A stretch of 61,711 bases of DNA from Thermomonospora echinospora (GTDB lineage: Bacteria; Actinomycetota; Actinomycetes; Streptosporangiales; Streptosporangiaceae). Both the position numbers and the translations under genes were made by a program. The notes beneath the pieces are model-generated. The model was not told the origin of the DNA and searched no databases. It saw only the letters and a list, made by a program, of their open reading frames with translations. The first letter of the stretch is position 1. Each line of letters begins with the position of its first letter. The stretch covers positions 1 to 61,711 of the forward strand of contig NZ_FNVO01000031.1 in NCBI RefSeq assembly GCF_900108175.1, written 5' to 3'. This document shows positions 8,754 to 16,689 of the stretch, piece by piece.

Positions 8754-9466
8754 TGTGGGTCCCTCTCGTCCTGGACGCGGCTCCCGCCACGCCAGCGGTC
8801 GTGGTGGATGACGTCGTCCAGGGGTCGTCGCCGGGCGGGTCCGAACGGGCGGTCCGGCCAGCCGACCGGGATCATCGTCCCGATGTGGACGTCGTCGGGG
8901 AGGCCGAGGACATCGCGCACGCCCTGCTCGTTGCCGACCTGCATCATCGTGAGCGTCGCGCCCAAGCCGAGCGAGCGCGCGGCGACGAGGACGTTCTGGC
9001 TGGCGGTGTTGACCGCGGACCACAGGTACCGCGGGTCTGGGCCGCGCTCGGGGTAGGAATGCTCGGCGCACACGAACAGCAACACCGGCGCCTGCGCGAC
9101 GTTGACGACGAGGTGGCGCGCCTCGGCGCGGATGTGCGCGTCGCCGTCGTCGGCGGGCTTGCCGAGCGAGTCGATCCAGCGCACGAACCGCTCGAGCGCC
9201 GCGCCGATCGCGGCCCGTCTGCCGGGGTCGCGCACGACGACGAACCGCCACAGCTGGCTGTTGTTCGGGCTCGCCGCGCGGGTGCCGGCCCACACCAGCG
9301 TACGGATCAACTCGTCCGGCACGGGGTCGGGACGCAGCCGGCGCATGGCCCGCGCGGTCCCGATCGTGCGCAGCGTCTCGTTCGCTGCGACGCCGGAGGG
9401 GAATCCGTCCAGGTCGGCCGTCGTGGGCAGGCCGGCCGGCGCGACGGTCCGCTCGGGAGCGCTCAC
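8750..9466 (-). CDS. nitroreductase-family flavoprotein
   Basis: A 238-aa FMN-dependent oxidoreductase of the nitroreductase fold. Visible features are RAMRRLRPDPVPDELIRTL at the N-terminus, the flavin-contact segment SPNNSQLWRFVVV, SAVNTASQNVLVAARSLGLG and a C-terminal IPVGWPDRPFG. These enzymes reduce nitro groups, quinones or enones, or remove halogens, using NAD(P)H. Start is the GTG at 9466, whose codon overlaps the stop of the ABM-domain gene (GTGA); the open frame upstream of it is shadow. Its place in operon A suggests a reductive step on the same substrate. Confidence 0.82.
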   Translation of the reverse strand: MSAPERTVAPAGLPTTADLDGFPSGVAANETLRTIGTARAMRRLRPDPVPDELIRTLVWAGTRAASPNNSQLWRFVVVRDPGRRAAIGAALERFVRWIDSLGKPADDGDAHIRAEARHLVVNVAQAPVLLFVCAEHSYPERGPDPRYLWSAVNTASQNVLVAARSLGLGATLTMMQVGNEQGVRDVLGLPDDVHIGTMIPVGWPDRPFGPARRRPLDDVIHHDRWRGGSRVQDERDPQ

Positions 9467-9765
9467 GCGAGGACGGTCCGCTCGGTCGCGATGTATTTGA
9501 CGATCGAGACCTGGGTGACCTCGATGTCCTTCAGCGCCCGGTTCCAGCTGCGGTAGTGGTCGGCCCGGACGTGCTCGTCGAGCGCGGCCTGGTCGACGAA
9601 TTCCTCGAAGACTTCGAAGCGTTCGGCCTTCTCGATGCTCCGGGCGAAGCGGTACTCCACGCACCCGGGCTCGCGGCGGGTGGCGTCCACCAGCTCACGG
9701 GTGCACGCGGCGAACCGGTCCGCGTAGTCGGGCGCGACCTCCATGAACCCACTGACGACGATCAC
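9463..9765 (-). CDS. antibiotic biosynthesis monooxygenase (ABM) domain protein
   Basis: A 100-aa ferredoxin-like-fold protein of the ABM/YgiN type: VIVVSGFMEVAPDYADRFAA, REPGCVEYRFARSIEKAERF, VFEEFVDQAALDEH. Family members are cofactor-free monooxygenases acting on quinols, or small dimeric isomerases. GTG at 9765 is preferred because GAGGAG lies eight bases upstream; the longer frame from 9825 adds a Ser-rich segment with no homology. It is the first gene of operon A, 31 bases inside an inverted repeat at 9797-9813. Confidence 0.8.
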   Translation of the reverse strand: MIVVSGFMEVAPDYADRFAACTRELVDATRREPGCVEYRFARSIEKAERFEVFEEFVDQAALDEHVRADHYRSWNRALKDIEVTQVSIVKYIATERTVLA

Positions 9766-9796
9766 AGGTATCTCCTCGGAGAGTGGATGGCAGCTG

Positions 9797-9813
9797 TCTG
9801 ACGAACTGTCAGA
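9797..9813. promoter_or_regulatory. TetR-type operator before operon A
   Basis: TCTGAC-GAACT-GTCAGA, a perfect 6-bp inverted repeat with a 5-base spacer, 31 bases upstream of the ABM gene start. The same arms and spacing occur at 14848-14864, and variants at 14919-14935 and 22208-22224. I infer binding by the TetR protein encoded at 22310; the binding itself is not proven. Confidence 0.65.
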
Positions 9814-9852
9814 ATGGGTGGGCAAAGCGATGGGCGGCGATGCGGGTCCATG

Positions 9853-10014
9853 TCAGGTGTCCGTGAACGGCAACGGAATGGCGCCGGCCCGCACCGGCGT
9901 TGCCGGCAGCGCGTCGGTGCGACCGGGATCCGGACCGTCGACGGTCGCGACGACCAGGTCGTCAACCGCGTCGACGCAGACCGGGCCGGTCACGGTGGCA
10001 CGTGGCGGCGTCAT
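9853..10014 (-). CDS. small ORF of unknown function, 53 aa
   Basis: A 53-codon frame whose ATG overlaps the permease stop (ATGA), placing it last in operon B. It reads VTGPVCVDAVDDLVVATVDG and ends IPLPFTDT. No membrane segment or known motif is seen. It may be a short accessory protein or the stub of a larger gene shortened when operon A's promoter was placed next to it. The evidence is the overlap and the non-shadow composition only. Confidence 0.35.
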   Translation of the reverse strand: MTPPRATVTGPVCVDAVDDLVVATVDGPDPGRTDALPATPVRAGAIPLPFTDT

Positions 10015-11264
10015 GCCCCGGGCCGCCGCTGGAGGAAGGTGCTCAGCGCGACGGTGACGATCAGCACGACACCGTTGATCACTTGGGTCCAGGTGTAGGG
10101 AACGCCGCCGACCACCAGCCCGTCGGTGACGTAGACCAGCGCGATGCTGCCCGCCACGGTGCCCCAGATGTGGAACCGTCCACGCGAGAGGATGACCGTC
10201 GAGAGGAAGGCTCCCGCGTACGCCGGCAGCAGCAGCGGATCGGCCACGCCGGGCGCGGCGCTGCCCTGCTGCGAGGCGACCAGGATGCCCGCCAGCGCGG
10301 CGATGGTCCCGGAGAAGACGAACAGGCACAGCGAGATGATGCGGACCCGGATGCCGGCGAAGGCGGCGGCGTTGGGGTTGCCGCCCACCGCGTAGATCGC
10401 GTGGCCGACGGCGGTGTACTTCATGACCGTCCACACCAGCAGCGTCAGCGACAGAACGATCACGATCATCCAGTCGAACTCCGCCGGCAGGCCCAGGGCC
10501 CAAGCGGCACCGACCACCAGCACGCCCACGAGGCCCAGGACCGTCATCTGGACCCGACGCCGCGACTCGGGGCCGGGGAAGCGCTGGTCGAACGAGACCA
10601 GCAGAGCCGCGACCACGGCGGCGGTGACGAGGACGGCCACGCCCAGCGGCGCCTTGTTCTGGAAGTCGCCCACCGAGCCGGCCCCGGAGAACCAGCTGGG
10701 CAACGGCCCGGAGTCCGGCGTCGGGCCGACCACCCTGCCGGAGGAGTAGACGACCGTGAACCCGGCGAAAAGGCCGCCGGTGCCGAGTGTCGCGATGAAC
10801 GCGTTGACGCGGAACTTGGTCACCAGGACGCCGTTCAGGAGGCCGGCGGCCGCACCTACCAGCAGGGTGAGCACGATGACCACGCCCATGGGAAGCCCGG
10901 CGTCGATGAACATGCCCACCGCCAGGAAACAGCCCGCGGTGGCCGTCGCCGCGACGCTGAGGTCGAACTGGTGCCCGCACAGGCAGACGGCGACGGCGAT
11001 GGCGAGCACCAGCTGCGGGGTGCTCCGGCTGACGTCGAAGGAGAGCCGGGTGACGTCGTAGAAGCTGCCCTGGAGCCAGACGGCGTAGACCAGGAACACG
11101 AGACCGAAGGCGGCGGCGGTGGCCACGCTGGACAGCATCTCCCGCGACGGACCCCGGTGGGACCACCCGGCCGTCGGGGAAACCTGAGAGGGAGCCGCGA
11201 TCTCGTCGGTGGCGACGGCGGGCGACCCGGCTTCGTTGCTGGACATCGAAGGCCTCTCGTTCAT
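10011..11264 (-). CDS. sugar-type ABC transporter permease
   Basis: A 417-aa inner-membrane permease of the RbsC/BPD-transp-2 type. About ten hydrophobic helices start near residue 48 (AAAFGLVFLVYAVW). Family marks are GHQFDLSVAATATAG, NAFIATLGTGGLFAGF, AVGGNPNAAAFAGI with the conserved GGN turn, and QQGSAAPGVADPLLLPAYAGAFL. ATG at 11264 overlaps the ATPase stop (ATGA); Met7 at 11246, with GAGAGG upstream, is an alternative start. It forms the channel with the ATPase at 11261 and the lipoprotein at 13645. Despite the sugar-type family, the catabolic neighbours suggest another solute. Confidence 0.9.
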   Translation of the reverse strand: MNERPSMSSNEAGSPAVATDEIAAPSQVSPTAGWSHRGPSREMLSSVATAAAFGLVFLVYAVWLQGSFYDVTRLSFDVSRSTPQLVLAIAVAVCLCGHQFDLSVAATATAGCFLAVGMFIDAGLPMGVVIVLTLLVGAAAGLLNGVLVTKFRVNAFIATLGTGGLFAGFTVVYSSGRVVGPTPDSGPLPSWFSGAGSVGDFQNKAPLGVAVLVTAAVVAALLVSFDQRFPGPESRRRVQMTVLGLVGVLVVGAAWALGLPAEFDWMIVIVLSLTLLVWTVMKYTAVGHAIYAVGGNPNAAAFAGIRVRIISLCLFVFSGTIAALAGILVASQQGSAAPGVADPLLLPAYAGAFLSTVILSRGRFHIWGTVAGSIALVYVTDGLVVGGVPYTWTQVINGVVLIVTVALSTFLQRRPGA

Positions 11265-12703
11265 GCGAGCTCGGTGGTCAGTTCGGGAAGTCGGTCGGGG
11301 GTCAGCCACTCCGAGACCGTGCCGTCGGCGGTGAGCACACCGGTCGTGTCGGCGAGCGCGGCGATGTCCTCGTAGTCGGTGGACGCCATCAGCACGCCGG
11401 TGCCGCTGTCGGCCATCCGACGTACCTGCGCGTAGATCTCCCTCCGGGTCGCGACGTCGACTCCCCGGGTCGGCTCGCACAGGACCAGGAGCCGGGGCCG
11501 GCGCATCAGCGCGCGGGCGAAGAGGGTCTTCTGCTGGTTGCCGCCCGACAGGTCGGAGACCGTGGCATCCAGTCGGTGCGGGACGACGGCGAGCGCGGCC
11601 ACGGCGTCGTCGCAGTCGCGACGCATCTGCCGCACTCGCAGCAGCCCGGTGCGCCCGCGCCAGCGGGACCAGCCACCGACCGCGACGTTGAACTGCACGG
11701 TGTGCTCGGCGAACACCCCTTCGGACTCGCGGTGGGCCGGCACGCACGCCCGGCGCACGTCGCTCGCGACCCGCACGGTGCCGGCATCCGGGGTGAGCAG
11801 CCCGGCCGCGGCATACGCGACCTCGTGCAGTCCCGATCCGAGCGGGCCGGTGATCGCCGTGATCCGGCCCTCGGTGACCGTCAGGTCGATCGGGCCGGCG
11901 CCGCCGGCGTGGACGCCCTTCAGCTCGCAGACGATGCCGCCGCCGCTTGCGTCGACCCGGCCCGCACCGGGTGCCGGGGCGCTGACGGAACGTCCCCGGC
12001 TCATCATCGCGACCAGGTCGGCACGCGCGATGCCGCCCGCGTCCTCGTCAAGCGCCACCTCGCCGTCGCTGAGCACGACATAGCGGGTCGCCGCGCCGAC
12101 CACCTCGTCGAGCTTGTGGGTGACCATCAGCACCGTCGCGCCGAACTCGGCGGCCACCCGGAGCCGTTCGACCACCCAGCGCGCCTCGTGCGGGTGGAGG
12201 CCGGCGGTCACCTCGTCGATGACGACGGTGTCGGCGCCGCGGTGCAGCGTCTTGGCGACGGCCACCATGGCCCGCTGGCCCAGGCTCAGCGTGGACACCA
12301 GGGCGTAGGGGTCGATCGAGGTGAGGCCGACGGCCCTCAGCGCCTCGGTGGTGAGCCGTGCCTCGGCACGCGGGTTGACCAGCCGCCGGGGTGCGCCGAG
12401 GCACAGGTTCTCCGCGACCGTCATGCCGTCGACCAGACCGAGGTCCTGGTGGACGACGCCGAGCCCAGCCCGCCCCCCGCGCACCGCGATCGTGCCCGCG
12501 TCGGCGGGGTAGACCCCGTCGAGGATCTTGACCAGCGTGGACTTTCCGGCGCCGTTCGAGCCGAGCAGGGCCACGAACTCGCCGCGGGAGAAGGAGCAGG
12601 TGACCCCGCGCAGCGCCTGGGTGGCCCCGAAGCGCTTGCGTACGTCGACGATATCGATCATCAGGTCGCCCGGAGCATCGGGGGCAAGGGTCGCGATCAC
12701 CAT
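11261..12703 (-). CDS. sugar-type ABC transporter ATP-binding protein (two cassettes)
   Basis: A 480-aa fused double ATPase like RbsA/MglA. Cassette 1 has Walker A GSNGAGKST, signature LSLGQRAMVAVAKTL and Walker B DTVVIDEVTAGLH. Cassette 2 has a degenerate Walker A (GPLGSGLHEV) but a full LSGGNQQKTLFARAL signature and LLVLCEPTRGVD, the normal pattern in this family. It energises the permease encoded next to it. The ATG at 12703 has AAGGG about 8 bases upstream; the longer open frame to 12982 is antisense to the SDR gene and was dropped. Confidence 0.92.
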   Translation of the reverse strand: MVIATLAPDAPGDLMIDIVDVRKRFGATQALRGVTCSFSRGEFVALLGSNGAGKSTLVKILDGVYPADAGTIAVRGGRAGLGVVHQDLGLVDGMTVAENLCLGAPRRLVNPRAEARLTTEALRAVGLTSIDPYALVSTLSLGQRAMVAVAKTLHRGADTVVIDEVTAGLHPHEARWVVERLRVAAEFGATVLMVTHKLDEVVGAATRYVVLSDGEVALDEDAGGIARADLVAMMSRGRSVSAPAPGAGRVDASGGGIVCELKGVHAGGAGPIDLTVTEGRITAITGPLGSGLHEVAYAAAGLLTPDAGTVRVASDVRRACVPAHRESEGVFAEHTVQFNVAVGGWSRWRGRTGLLRVRQMRRDCDDAVAALAVVPHRLDATVSDLSGGNQQKTLFARALMRRPRLLVLCEPTRGVDVATRREIYAQVRRMADSGTGVLMASTDYEDIAALADTTGVLTADGTVSEWLTPDRLPELTTELA

Positions 12704-12737
12704 CGGCGGTCCCTTCTGGAGTTCGGTCGCGGGGCGG

Positions 12738-13586
12738 TCACAGGACCAGCTGTCCTGCGTCGACGGGGAGGACGACGCCGGTGATGTTGGACGCTGCGTG
12801 CGAGGCGAGGAAGCACACCGCCCGCGCGACGTCGTCCGGCAGGCTCGGCCGCCTGATCGGCATCTCCTGCGCGCGGGTCGAGAAGTAGTCGGTGCCGCCC
12901 TCGAGGTCCAGGTCGCCGAACTTGGCGACCAGCCCCTCGGTGACGACGGCGCCCGGCGCGACGGCCACAGCGCGGACGCCATACGGCCCGAGTTCGACGG
13001 CCAGCGCCTTGGTCAGGCCCTGCACGCCGTGCTTCGCCGAGGCGTAGTGGGCCAGGCCGGGCGGTCGGCCGACCCGGAAGCCGGCGACCGAGCTGATGTT
13101 GACGATGACCCCCTCCAGGCCGGCGTCGCGGACGGCGAGCCCGGCGGCCCGCGAACCGTAGAACGTCGCCGTGAGGTCGATGCCGACCACCCGGTCCCAG
13201 TCCTCGTCGCTCAAGTCGGGCAGCAGATGCGAGGGGTAGATCCCGGCGGCGTTGACCCAGATCAGGCGGCGCACGCCCGCGGTGAGCACCTCGCGGGCGA
13301 CCTCGGCCAGGTCGGCGCTGCGCCGCACGTCGAGGGTCCGTGCCGTCACGGCCGTTCCGTGCTGCTCGGCGAGCGCGGCCGCGGCCGCGTCGACCGCCGG
13401 GTCGACGTCGACCAGGGTCACCGCCGCGCCCAGCTCGGCCAGGCGGCCGGCGATCCCCCGGCCGATCCCCTGGGCGCCGCCGGTGACCACGGCCGCCGCG
13501 TCGTCGAACCGGACGAGGGAGGCGAACGCGGCATTGGCGTATTCGTAGGAGTCTCGCATCAGCTCCTGGGTCGTCTTCAGCGTCAT
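12738..13586 (-). CDS. short-chain dehydrogenase/reductase (operon B)
   Basis: A 282-aa classical SDR. It has a 30-residue N-terminal lead (TTQELMRDSYEYANAAF), then the NAD(P) motif VVTGGAQGIGRG, the VNAAGIYPSHLL strand, catalytic Ser in VNISSVAGF and the YASAKHG Tyr/Lys pair. Asp in LVDVDP after strand 2 suggests preference for NAD. It probably oxidises an alcohol or hydroxyacyl intermediate of the imported compound. It sits between the binding-protein and ATPase genes of the importer, tying the importer to catabolism. Confidence 0.88.
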   Translation of the reverse strand: MTLKTTQELMRDSYEYANAAFASLVRFDDAAAVVTGGAQGIGRGIAGRLAELGAAVTLVDVDPAVDAAAAALAEQHGTAVTARTLDVRRSADLAEVAREVLTAGVRRLIWVNAAGIYPSHLLPDLSDEDWDRVVGIDLTATFYGSRAAGLAVRDAGLEGVIVNISSVAGFRVGRPPGLAHYASAKHGVQGLTKALAVELGPYGVRAVAVAPGAVVTEGLVAKFGDLDLEGGTDYFSTRAQEMPIRRPSLPDDVARAVCFLASHAASNITGVVLPVDAGQLVL

Positions 13587-13644
13587 CCCTCGTTCCGATC
13601 CGGCGTCATGCCCGGTGTGGTCAGCGGTCGTGGTCAGTCGCGGG

Positions 13645-14772
13645 TCACCTGCCCCACAGCTCGGTGAACTTCGCCTTGTAGTCGAACTTCGGCAGGACGA
13701 AGAGCTTGCCCTTCTCGTAGTTGCCGTAGGTCTCCTGGTCGACCAGCGCGACCGGCATCCGGTCGGCCGCCCAGGTCTTCGCGCCCGCGAGCATCCGGGC
13801 GAGCTCGTCGACCGAGGCCCAGCCGTAGAGCGGGGTGGAGATCAGCACGTCGGCCTTCGCGACGGCCGGTCGGCCCGTGCCGACCATGTCGACGAACGGC
13901 GAGAGCGCCCCGAGGCCGATGACGGCGAAGTCGTCGCGCCCGAGTTGGGCGGCCGAGTTCGCGAGCACCGAGGCCGGGGAGTCGAACGGCATGACCACCG
14001 AGCTCAAGGAGCCCTTCCGGTAGTCGTTGAGCAGCGAGGTGAAGATCGGCGCGTTGGGCTGCATCGCTTCCGCGAGCAGCAGCGACGGCGTCTTGACCTT
14101 GCAGTCCGGGCACATCTCCTTGACGGCGGCCGCCGCCTCGGCCATCTGCTCCTCGGACTGCTTGAACTCGGTGTTCTGGTACACGACGATGGTGTCGCCC
14201 GGCTTCGCCAGGGAGGCGGCGTACGCCGCTTGGGCGCGACCGGCCGCCTTGTGGTCGTTGCCGACGCCGACCATGCCCTCGGGGAGGTCAGGGCCGCACA
14301 GGGCGCACACCACCGGGATGCCGGCGTCGTCAGCCGCCTTGACCGCCGCCGCGACGGCCGACGGCGTGATGGAGACCAGGATGATGCCGTCCACCTTGTC
14401 CAGCACGGCCTTCTCGATCAGCTGAGCCTGGGTGGTGGGCGTGAACTTGCCGTCGCCGGGCGGGTCGGCCGTCCACCCGATCGCCTTGATGGCCTCCATG
14501 GAGTTCTCCGCCAGCACCGACGGACCAGGTGAGGCCAGGCCGCTCGCGATCACCGCTACGCGGTGCGCGCCCGGATTGACCGGCTCGGTCGGCATCGGGA
14601 ACTCCACATCGCCGGCGAGCAGCGCCTTGACCTCCGCAGCGGCCTCCTGGTTGGTGGCCGCGGCCGGGCCGGTGGCTCCCGACGGTGCCGACCCCTCACC
14701 CCCGCCACAGGCAGTCAGCAGCACCATCGCCGCGACGAGCGTGGCGCCTGCCCTCAGTCGTCCTCTGGTCAT
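13645..14772 (-). CDS. ABC importer substrate-binding lipoprotein
   Basis: A 375-aa secreted binding protein of the periplasmic-binding-protein type 4 (RbsB-like) fold. The N-terminus is a lipoprotein signal (TRGRLRAGATLVAAMVLL) with lipobox LLTAC, so Cys22 is lipidated and the protein sits outside the membrane. Core features include VAVIASGLASPGPSV, IEKAVLDKVDGIILVSITPSAV and DDAGIPVVCALCG. ATG at 14772 has GAGAGGA upstream. It is the first gene of operon B and should set the specificity of the importer. Confidence 0.9.
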   Translation of the reverse strand: MTRGRLRAGATLVAAMVLLTACGGGEGSAPSGATGPAAATNQEAAAEVKALLAGDVEFPMPTEPVNPGAHRVAVIASGLASPGPSVLAENSMEAIKAIGWTADPPGDGKFTPTTQAQLIEKAVLDKVDGIILVSITPSAVAAAVKAADDAGIPVVCALCGPDLPEGMVGVGNDHKAAGRAQAAYAASLAKPGDTIVVYQNTEFKQSEEQMAEAAAAVKEMCPDCKVKTPSLLLAEAMQPNAPIFTSLLNDYRKGSLSSVVMPFDSPASVLANSAAQLGRDDFAVIGLGALSPFVDMVGTGRPAVAKADVLISTPLYGWASVDELARMLAGAKTWAADRMPVALVDQETYGNYEKGKLFVLPKFDYKAKFTELWGR

Positions 14773-14847
14773 CTGAAGTCCTCTCTCGACTGGATTCCGC
14801 AGGACCCGGTCGACGGGATCCGAGGAAGTCGCGATAGCCGGGGGATG

Positions 14848-14864
14848 TCTGACAATCCGTCAGA
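14848..14864. promoter_or_regulatory. TetR-type operator before operon B
   Basis: TCTGAC-AATCC-GTCAGA, identical in arms and spacing to 9797-9813, 75 bases upstream of the binding-protein start in the gap facing the enoyl-CoA hydratase remnant. Confidence 0.65.
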
Positions 14865-14868
14865 TGGG

Positions 14869-14894
14869 CGCTATGTAACCGCAGTCACATAGCG
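14869..14894. repeat. inverted repeat, arms CGCTATGT, spacer 10
   Basis: A perfect 8-bp inverted repeat with a 10-base spacer, lying between the two TetR-type operators of the operon B promoter region. The centre-to-centre arm distance of 18 bases suits binding of a second dimeric regulator on two major-groove faces. No second copy was found in the window. Confidence 0.4.
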
Positions 14895-14918
14895 AGTGTC
14901 AACGATCAGAGAGGCCAA

Positions 14919-14935
14919 TCTGATAGATGTTCAGA
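14919..14935. promoter_or_regulatory. variant TetR-type operator near enoyl-CoA hydratase remnant
   Basis: TCTGAT-AGATG-TTCAGA keeps the CTGA-N7-TCAG core and spacing of the other sites and lies 26 bases ahead of the ATG at 14962. It would control the rightward crotonase gene, now broken, and may add to repression of operon B. Confidence 0.55.
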
Positions 14936-14961
14936 AATCTCCGAGCGCGGTCGGACCACTC

Positions 14962-15330
14962 ATGACCGCATCTCCGCCCGGCCCCCGCCCCGGGACGCCC
15001 CTCGCTTCGCCGGTGGTCACCGTCCGCGACGCCGGCCACGGCGTCAGGCTGGTGCGGCCAGAGCGGAGCGAGGCCCTCAACGCCCTCTCCGTCGACCTGG
15101 TCACCGACCTCTCCGATGCGCTGGCCGCCGTCGGCCAGGACAGGGACTGCCGTTGCGTGGTCCGCACTGGCGCCGGGCGCCTTCCGCGTCGGTCTGTACC
15201 TCACGGGGTACGGCGACGAGGACCTGGTGTGGGCCGCCCGGGCGCATGAGCTGCTGCTCACCGGGCGGATCTTCGACGCCGCCGAGGCGCACACGATGGT
15301 GCTGGTCCTCGACATGGTCGACGACGGGGT
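14962..15330 (+). pseudogene. enoyl-CoA hydratase (crotonase) pseudogene
   Basis: From ATG 14962 the frame gives a crotonase N-terminus: SPVVTVRDAGHGVRLVRPE, ALNALSVDLVTDLSDAL and CVVRTGAGR. Near 15181 the family sequence moves to another frame (GLYLTGYGDEDL), and then jumps straight to ARAHELLLTGRIFDAAEAH and VLVLDMVDDG from the C-terminal third. The missing middle includes the second oxyanion-hole Gly and a catalytic Glu. One frameshift and one internal deletion make it inactive. An intact crotonase gene remains at 15806-16672. It faces operon B from the same operator-bearing gap, so it was probably once part of the regulon. Confidence 0.75.
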
Positions 15331-15805
15331 GGCCGTGAGCGTGCTGACCGGAACAGGCCCGCAGCCCCTCTTCGACGACCGGATGGAGGCCCGGCCGCTC
15401 TACGTACGCGACTTTTGTGACACTCAGTCAGGTGTGCGGGCGGTGCCGCTGACCATCCGCGGCGACACCTTCTGCGCGGGGCCGTACCTCGCCCCGCGTG
15501 CTTCGTCGCCGGCCGCCCGGCGCTCCTGCCCGACCGCCACCAGCGTGACCCGGCGCCCGCTCTGGTCGCGGCAGACGACCGGCCATCCGATGGTCGTCCA
15601 CCAGGCGCAGACCCGCGCCCTCAACCCGCTCGGTGTCGGCGCCGACGCAGGCGAGGGCATCGAGGACTCCCCGGAGCGGCGGCCGGCACCCTGATCAGCG
15701 CCATCGCCCGGACTGAGCCGGGCGCCGGCGAAGACCTTCGGCGGGACCAGCGAAGTCATGAGGTACGTCATCGGCCGCAGTGTCGTGCGGAGCCGAGCCG
15801 GCGCG
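15331..15805. other. 475-bp gap with no supported gene
   Basis: Between the broken crotonase and the intact one, open frames exist on both strands but none shows a motif, a ribosome site or coupling. A leftward frame at 15424-15771 contains AWWTTIGWPVVC and SGRRVTLVAVG and could be a relic of a small actinobacterial protein, but I cannot support it. No terminator for operon C is obvious here. Confidence 0.5.
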
Positions 15806-16672
15806 TCACGGGGTGGGCCAGGGCGGCAGGTCGCTGCCGACCCGGCCCACCCAGCGAGGCGCGCGCTTCCCGAGGTAGGCCGCCACGCCCTCCGCGGCGT
15901 CCGGAGCGGCCAGCAGCGCCTCCAGCAGCCGCCGCTCGGTCGCCCCGGCGGTGGGCTGGTCGGCGTCGGTGGCCTCCCAGATCAGCCGCTTCGATACCGC
16001 GACGGCGACCGGGGCTGTGTGATCGGCGATCTCCCGGGCGATCGAGACGGCCGTCGACAGCACCCCCTCGGCCGGCGGCGCGTGGTTGGCCAGGCCCCAG
16101 GCGGCGGCATCGCTGCCGGAGAAGCGGCGTCCGGTGAGCAGCAGCTCCGCGGCGCGAGCAGGCCCGAGGTGGCGTACGGCGGTCCAGTGTCCCATCCACT
16201 CCGCGACGACGCCGAGCCGTACGAACGGGAACGCGAGGACGGCGTCCGCGGCCACCACGCGGACGTCGCACTGCAGGGCCAGAGTCAACCCGGCACCGAC
16301 CGCATGGCCGTTGACTGCGGCGACCACCGGTTTGCGCAGCTGGAACGGCGCCAGCCACGGGAGCCCCCCGTCCTCGTCCCCGCCGGGCGCACCGCCGAAG
16401 CCGTCGCCGGACATTTCGGAGCCGGCGCAGAACACCGGGCCGGCGCCGGTGAGCACCACCACTCGGACGTCGTCGCTGCGGTCGCAGTGGTGCAGCACCC
16501 GGGTGAGCTCGTCCAGCATCGGCCCGTCGATCGCGTTCCGGACCGCCGGCCGGTCCAGGGTGACCGTCGCAACCCCACGGTCGGTCTCCAGCCGCAGCCG
16601 TGTCAGGTCCGAGACGTCGACCGGACCGTCGTCGGCCTCGTGCCAGCCGAACGTCGCCTCCTCGTATCGCAC
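15806..16672 (-). CDS. enoyl-CoA hydratase/isomerase (operon C)
   Basis: A 288-aa crotonase. Visible are TLDRPAVRNAIDGPMLDEL, the first oxyanion segment VVLTGAGPVFCAGSEMSG, the second one in VNGHAVGAGLTLALQCDVRV, and LGVVAEWMGHWTAVRHLG followed by ELLLTGRRFSG. The position usually holding the second Glu carries VAEW, so hydratase or another crotonase reaction is possible. It would hydrate the enoyl-CoA made by the dehydrogenases of this operon. GTG at 16672 starts 17 bases after the stop of the upstream gene, with GGGGAC ahead of it; the longer frame lacks homology. Confidence 0.85.
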   Translation of the reverse strand: MRYEEATFGWHEADDGPVDVSDLTRLRLETDRGVATVTLDRPAVRNAIDGPMLDELTRVLHHCDRSDDVRVVVLTGAGPVFCAGSEMSGDGFGGAPGGDEDGGLPWLAPFQLRKPVVAAVNGHAVGAGLTLALQCDVRVVAADAVLAFPFVRLGVVAEWMGHWTAVRHLGPARAAELLLTGRRFSGSDAAAWGLANHAPPAEGVLSTAVSIAREIADHTAPVAVAVSKRLIWEATDADQPTAGATERRLLEALLAAPDAAEGVAAYLGKRAPRWVGRVGSDLPPWPTP

Positions 16673-16689
16673 CGGTGTCCCCGTCCCGC

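Noticed and set aside
14869-14894. Inverted repeat as a transcription terminator
   Set aside because: The 8-bp stem with a 10-base loop lies upstream of two divergent genes, not after one, so a regulator site is more likely.
15424-15771. Leftward 115-codon frame containing AWWTTIGWPVVC
   Set aside because: No start signal, no recognised motif and no coupling to neighbours; left as unassigned.
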